From NCBI GenBank assembly GCA_017449925.1, contig JAFSYO010000027.1:1-28971 (forward strand): a stretch of DNA of 28,971 nt, written 5' to 3'. The first letter of the stretch is position 1. Each line of letters opens with the position of its first letter. The translations under genes were made by a program, and so were the position numbers. The DNA comes from Stomatobaculum sp. Lineage in GTDB: Bacteria > Bacillota_A > Clostridia > Lachnospirales > Lachnospiraceae. Shown one piece after another: positions 25,201-28,971 of the stretch. The notes below the pieces were generated by a model, which worked only from the letters and a program-made list of their open reading frames with translations, searched no databases and was not told the DNA's origin.

Positions 25201-25365
25201 AAGAAGGACGCGTGCCATCAGGACAGCGGTCCCTCTGTCGGGTTCACATCGCAGCGATCCGGACGCCGCTTTGGGCTCCATCAGACCGTGGTCGCCGTCG
25301 CGGCGCCGCGCTGCTTGTGAAACTCTCCGGCGGGAACGATCTGCCTTCGGACACGCGTCCTTCTT
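25201..25365. ncRNA. Candidate rod-like structured RNA (6S-like architecture, strand undecided)
   Basis: The ends pair perfectly over 14 bases: AAGAAGGACGCGTG (25201-25214) with CACGCGTCCTTCTT (25352-25365), 137 bases apart. Inside is an open region of about 27 bases on each side. A second stem follows: TTCACA (25243-25248) with TGTGAA (25316-25321), then GCAGCG (25251-25256) with CGCTGC (25309-25314), then CGCCGC (25264-25269) with GCGGCG (25300-25305). A closing stem, a large central bubble and a long terminal arm in about 165 nt is the layout of 6S RNA. The element starts 10 bases beyond the kinase stop. The minus strand has a terminator hairpin downstream; the plus strand has a possible TATAAG near its start. 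Identity as 6S is a hypothesis from shape; a structured 3' UTR is the main alternative. Confidence 0.45.
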
Positions 25366-25374
25366 TATTATTAA

Positions 25375-26553
25375 TTACTCAGAGATGCGGAGCAGGCAGT
25401 CGTGGTCATCGTCCGCGTTCAGGATGACATTCACGATGCGGAACGTAAGGGACTCGCCTAAAGCTTCCCTGCTGTCGGAGAAGTTCTCCCAGATGATCTC
25501 GATGGGCTCGCCGTAGTGGTGCTTTCCAAAACCGCCCCGGAGAATGTCATTCAGAGCGTCCAAATTGCCGCCGGTCTCCGTGGCGCCGTCCGTCATGAGC
25601 CGGGCAATCTCCTGGTAGAAACCGGAAGCGTCCTTGAAACTGCTGCCGTCCAGCCGGTAGATCACGCGTTCCTGTGCGGCTTCCCGGGCTTTTCTGCTGA
25701 CCGGTTCCGCCCGGTTCAGGCGGCGCACCAGCATGGGCAGCGCCTGTTCAAACTTCACTCCGTACCAGTGGTCAGGGTCGTCTGCGGTCTGCATAAGCGA
25801 CTCCACCACGAAGTCTGAGGCCAGGACGGCGGCATTGTACGCGCTGCTTCCCTGGAGCAGGGCGCCGGTAAAGGCCGCGGCAAAACAGTCGCCTGTCCCG
25901 TGGGAGCTTTTGGCGAATCTGTCGGTGAAATAGAAGCGGACCTGGTCCGTCTCTGCGTCATAGACCGCGTTCCCCAGTTTTCCTTCTTCAAAGGAAATGC
26001 CCTTCAGGATCACGCGGCGGGCGCCGAAGTCTGAGAGCTTCTCCAGCAGGTCCCGTACATAGGATTCTTCCACTTCCCCTTCCATATATTCTGTTCCCGT
26101 GAGGAAGCAGGCTTCCGTCAGGTTCGGAAGAAGGATGTCCGCACATTTGCAGAGTTCTCCCATCGCGGTGACGTGGGCCTGGTCGAAGCCGCGGTACAGT
26201 TTTCCGTGGTCAGCCATGGCCGGGTCAACGATCCGGAGCCCTCCGGGAAGAAGACAGCTGTTCATGATGTCCTTTACCATACTGATCTGGGCGGCATTGC
26301 CAAGATATCCGGTCAGGACAGCGCCGAACAGGATCCCCTCTTTTTCCCAGTGCTCCCGGATCTTTGGGATATCGTCCGTCAGGTCCCGGAAGAAAAAGTC
26401 CTTAAACCCTCCGGTATGGTTGGAAAGCACTGCGGAGGGAAGAATGCAGGTCTCGATGCCGCAGGCGGAAAGAATAGGCTGCGCCACAGTGATCGAGCAC
26501 TGGCCGACGCAGGAGATGTCCTGGATAGTCAGAATACGTTTGTTTGTGATCAT
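25375..26553 (-). CDS. Pyridoxal/pyridoxamine kinase fused to a C-terminal barstar-like domain
   Basis: A 392-residue protein in a single uninterrupted frame. Residues 1 to about 280 are a PdxK/PdxY-type vitamin B6 kinase: ILTIQDISCVGQCS at the start, AVLSNHTGG, VDPAMADHGKLY, LLPNLTEACFLTG and SSHGTGDCFAAAF with catalytic Asp222. It phosphorylates pyridoxal, pyridoxine or pyridoxamine with ATP. A short charged linker (281-295) leads to about 97 residues (296-392) that resemble barstar, the barnase inhibitor: RVIYRLDGSSFKD, GGNLDALNDILRGGFG and PIEIIWENFSDSREALG. Asp332 and Asp336 match barstar Asp35 and Asp39, which bind the barnase active site. The kinase family normally ends near 280-290 residues. 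SD GGAGG precedes the ATG. No ribonuclease gene is nearby. Confidence 0.85.
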   Translation of the reverse strand: MITNKRILTIQDISCVGQCSITVAQPILSACGIETCILPSAVLSNHTGGFKDFFFRDLTDDIPKIREHWEKEGILFGAVLTGYLGNAAQISMVKDIMNSCLLPGGLRIVDPAMADHGKLYRGFDQAHVTAMGELCKCADILLPNLTEACFLTGTEYMEGEVEESYVRDLLEKLSDFGARRVILKGISFEEGKLGNAVYDAETDQVRFYFTDRFAKSSHGTGDCFAAAFTGALLQGSSAYNAAVLASDFVVESLMQTADDPDHWYGVKFEQALPMLVRRLNRAEPVSRKAREAAQERVIYRLDGSSFKDASGFYQEIARLMTDGATETGGNLDALNDILRGGFGKHHYGEPIEIIWENFSDSREALGESLTFRIVNVILNADDDHDCLLRISE

Positions 26554-26574
26554 TTCTTTAATCCTCCGCTCTCT

Positions 26575-26603
26575 ATTGTATCACCCCGCCGCAGGATTGC
26601 ACA
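26575..26603 (-). promoter_or_regulatory. Candidate promoter of the kinase-barstar gene
   Basis: On the minus strand, TACAAT (five of six to the -10) lies 21 bases before the start codon. A weak -35 (TGTGCA, three of six) is at the 17-base spacing. Confidence 0.4.
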
Positions 26604-26661
26604 CAGATTCTTCCGCCGAGATTATCAGCAGACTGTTCACAGAAGAATCACAAGAAGGGTG

Positions 26662-26690
26662 TTGACAAACTCTCCGAGAGGGCATATATT
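26662..26690 (+). promoter_or_regulatory. Consensus promoter of the hrcA-grpE-dnaK operon
   Basis: A perfect TTGACA, a 17-base spacer, and TATATT (five of six). The CIRCE operator begins 14 bases downstream, at the start of the transcript. Confidence 0.88.
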
Positions 26691-26704
26691 ATGCATTGAA
26701 GATG

Positions 26705-26731
26705 TTAGCACTCTCGCGAATTGAGTGCTAA
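26705..26731. promoter_or_regulatory. CIRCE operator (HrcA binding site)
   Basis: TTAGCACTC, nine bases, GAGTGCTAA: a perfect CIRCE inverted repeat. HrcA bound here represses the operon; heat stress titrates the chaperones that keep HrcA folded, which releases repression. It lies just before hrcA, so HrcA controls its own synthesis. Confidence 0.97.
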
Positions 26732-26748
26732 CAGGAAAGGGGAGCGAC

Positions 26749-27786
26749 ATGGAACTGGACAGCAGAAAGATCATGATCCTGAAGGCCGTGATCAGAAACT
26801 ACATGGAAACTGGCGAACCGGTCGGATCCAGGACCATATCCAAGCTCCCGGAGTGTTCTTTCAGCAGTGCGACCATCCGGAATGAGATGTGCGATCTCGA
26901 AGATATGGGATATCTGATCCAGCCGCACACCTCCGCGGGCCGTATTCCTTCAGACAAGGGCTACCGTTTTTATGTGGACGAGATCCTGAGGGAAAAGCAG
27001 ACAGAAGTGGAGGAAATGAAAGAACTGATGCTCCAGCGTGTGGACCGGCTGGAACTGGTGTTGAAGCGCATGGCAAAACTGATCGCGTCGAATACGAATT
27101 ACGCGGCCATGATCAGCGGGCCCAGCGCTCACCAGGCAAAGATCAAGCTCCTGCAGCTTTCCAGAATGGATGAGAAGCGGATGCTGGTAGTCATCGTGGT
27201 GGAAGGTAATATCATCAGCAACAAGATCATCACGGTGGACAGGGAACTGAGCGACGCTGAGATCCTGAATCTGAACATTCTCCTGAACACAAGCCTGAAC
27301 GGTCTGACCATCAATGAGATCAATCTGGATGTGATCCGGAAGCTGAGAGAGGACGCCGGGGACAGAAAAGACCTGGTGGAAAATGTCCTCAATGAGCTGG
27401 CGGAATCGTTCCGGGAGGATGAGGACCTGCAGATCTACACCAGCGGAGCCACCAATATTTTCAAGTATCCGGAACTGACGGACGGAGAGAGCGCCAGCAG
27501 GATCATCAATACCTTTGAGGAAAAGGATAAGCTGAAGGAGATCCTGAAGGACATGAACTCCTCCGATCAGGAAGACGGAGACGGGATCCGGGTGTTTATC
27601 GGAGAGGAATCTCCGGTGCCGGACATGAGCGACTGCAGCATGGTAACGGCAAATTACGATCTGGGCCACGGCCTTCGCGGCACGATCGGAATCGTGGGAC
27701 CGAAGCGGATGGATTACGAGAAAGTGCTTTCGACCCTGCGGGCGCTGATGAACCAGCTTGACCAGAATTTCGGAGGAAATCCTTAG
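26749..27786 (+). CDS. hrcA: Heat-inducible transcription repressor HrcA
   Basis: A 345-residue repressor. The N-terminal winged helix (about 1-75) has MELDSRKIMILKAVIRNYMETGEPVGSRTISK and SSATIRNEMCDLEDMGYLIQPHTSAGRIPSDKGYRFYVD, the family signature that reads CIRCE. The central and C-terminal part fits the HrcA GAF-like and dimerisation region (TSGATNIFKYPEL, VFIGEESPVPDMSDCSMVTANY, GTIGIVGPKRMDYEKV). The ATG at 26749 has an SD (aaaggggag) at normal spacing; an in-frame GTG at 26725 lies inside CIRCE and is unlikely. grpE follows at once. Confidence 0.96.
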   Translation: MELDSRKIMILKAVIRNYMETGEPVGSRTISKLPECSFSSATIRNEMCDLEDMGYLIQPHTSAGRIPSDKGYRFYVDEILREKQTEVEEMKELMLQRVDRLELVLKRMAKLIASNTNYAAMISGPSAHQAKIKLLQLSRMDEKRMLVVIVVEGNIISNKIITVDRELSDAEILNLNILLNTSLNGLTINEINLDVIRKLREDAGDRKDLVENVLNELAESFREDEDLQIYTSGATNIFKYPELTDGESASRIINTFEEKDKLKEILKDMNSSDQEDGDGIRVFIGEESPVPDMSDCSMVTANYDLGHGLRGTIGIVGPKRMDYEKVLSTLRALMNQLDQNFGGNP

Positions 27787-27793
27787 GGTACGA

Positions 27794-28971
<1,178 letters not shown>

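Noticed and set aside
25201..25365. SRP RNA, tmRNA or RNase P RNA
   Set aside because: The conserved SRP Alu or helix 8 loop sequence, tmRNA tRNA-like ends and RNase P core motifs were not found; the shape fits 6S better.
25105..25427. Small plus-strand open frames after azlD
   Set aside because: They are Arg/Pro/Ser-rich, lack SD sites and run through the perfect inverted repeats and the kinase gene end.
25668..25715. Frameshift artefact joining kinase and barstar
   Set aside because: The frame is continuous and both domains keep family motifs with no shift; a lost stop cannot be excluded from sequence alone, so it is kept as a check.
26725..26748. Upstream GTG start for hrcA
   Set aside because: It lies inside the CIRCE right arm and has no SD; ATG 26749 has a good SD.

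Overview
The window reads as a GC-rich member of the Clostridia, most likely Lachnospiraceae-like (inference). The support is the CIRCE-controlled hrcA-grpE-dnaK locus, a clostripain-type (C11) peptidase, ChW repeats on a cell-wall deacetylase, two 3D-domain secreted proteins, a NhaC-type antiporter, AzlCD and YqeC. Shine-Dalgarno sites are strong (AGGAGG-like) and rho-independent terminators are common, as in Firmicutes. No tRNA, rRNA, transposase or CRISPR array was seen.

Layout. 1-1031: the end of a sugar-type ABC permease operon with a small anchored accessory protein, closed by a terminator. 1190-4463: a TtcA-like tRNA thiolase and a large lipoprotein. 4588-9616: a complete branched-chain amino acid ABC operon livJ-livH-livM-livG-livF, with a strong hairpin after livJ and a bidirectional terminator shared with the convergent cysK-like gene (9725-10651, minus). 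10652-10945: a divergent intergenic region with three tandem hairpins. 10946-17676: five closely packed plus-strand genes, rmlA, serA, a ChW/NodB polysaccharide deacetylase, a membrane-anchored C11 protease and yqeC. 17773-19287: an NhaC antiporter, sharing a bidirectional terminator with a convergent MATE transporter (19404-20789, minus). 20972-21937: fructokinase. 22052-23811: two secreted 3D-domain proteins with their own promoters and WalR-box-like hexamer pairs. 23986-25013: azlC-azlD. 25014-25374: a non-coding, structure-rich interval with a rod-like RNA candidate of about 165 nt. 25375-26553 (minus): a pyridoxal/pyridoxamine kinase whose C-terminus carries a barstar-like domain. 26749-28971: hrcA, grpE and the start of dnaK behind a consensus promoter and a perfect CIRCE.

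Themes. Branched-chain amino acid traffic appears twice (Liv uptake, AzlCD export). Envelope building and remodelling appear repeatedly (RmlA, ChW-NodB deacetylase, C11 protease, two 3D proteins, lipoprotein). The points most worth a second look are the kinase-barstar fusion, the rod-like RNA beside it, and the WalR-like boxes at the 3D-domain genes.
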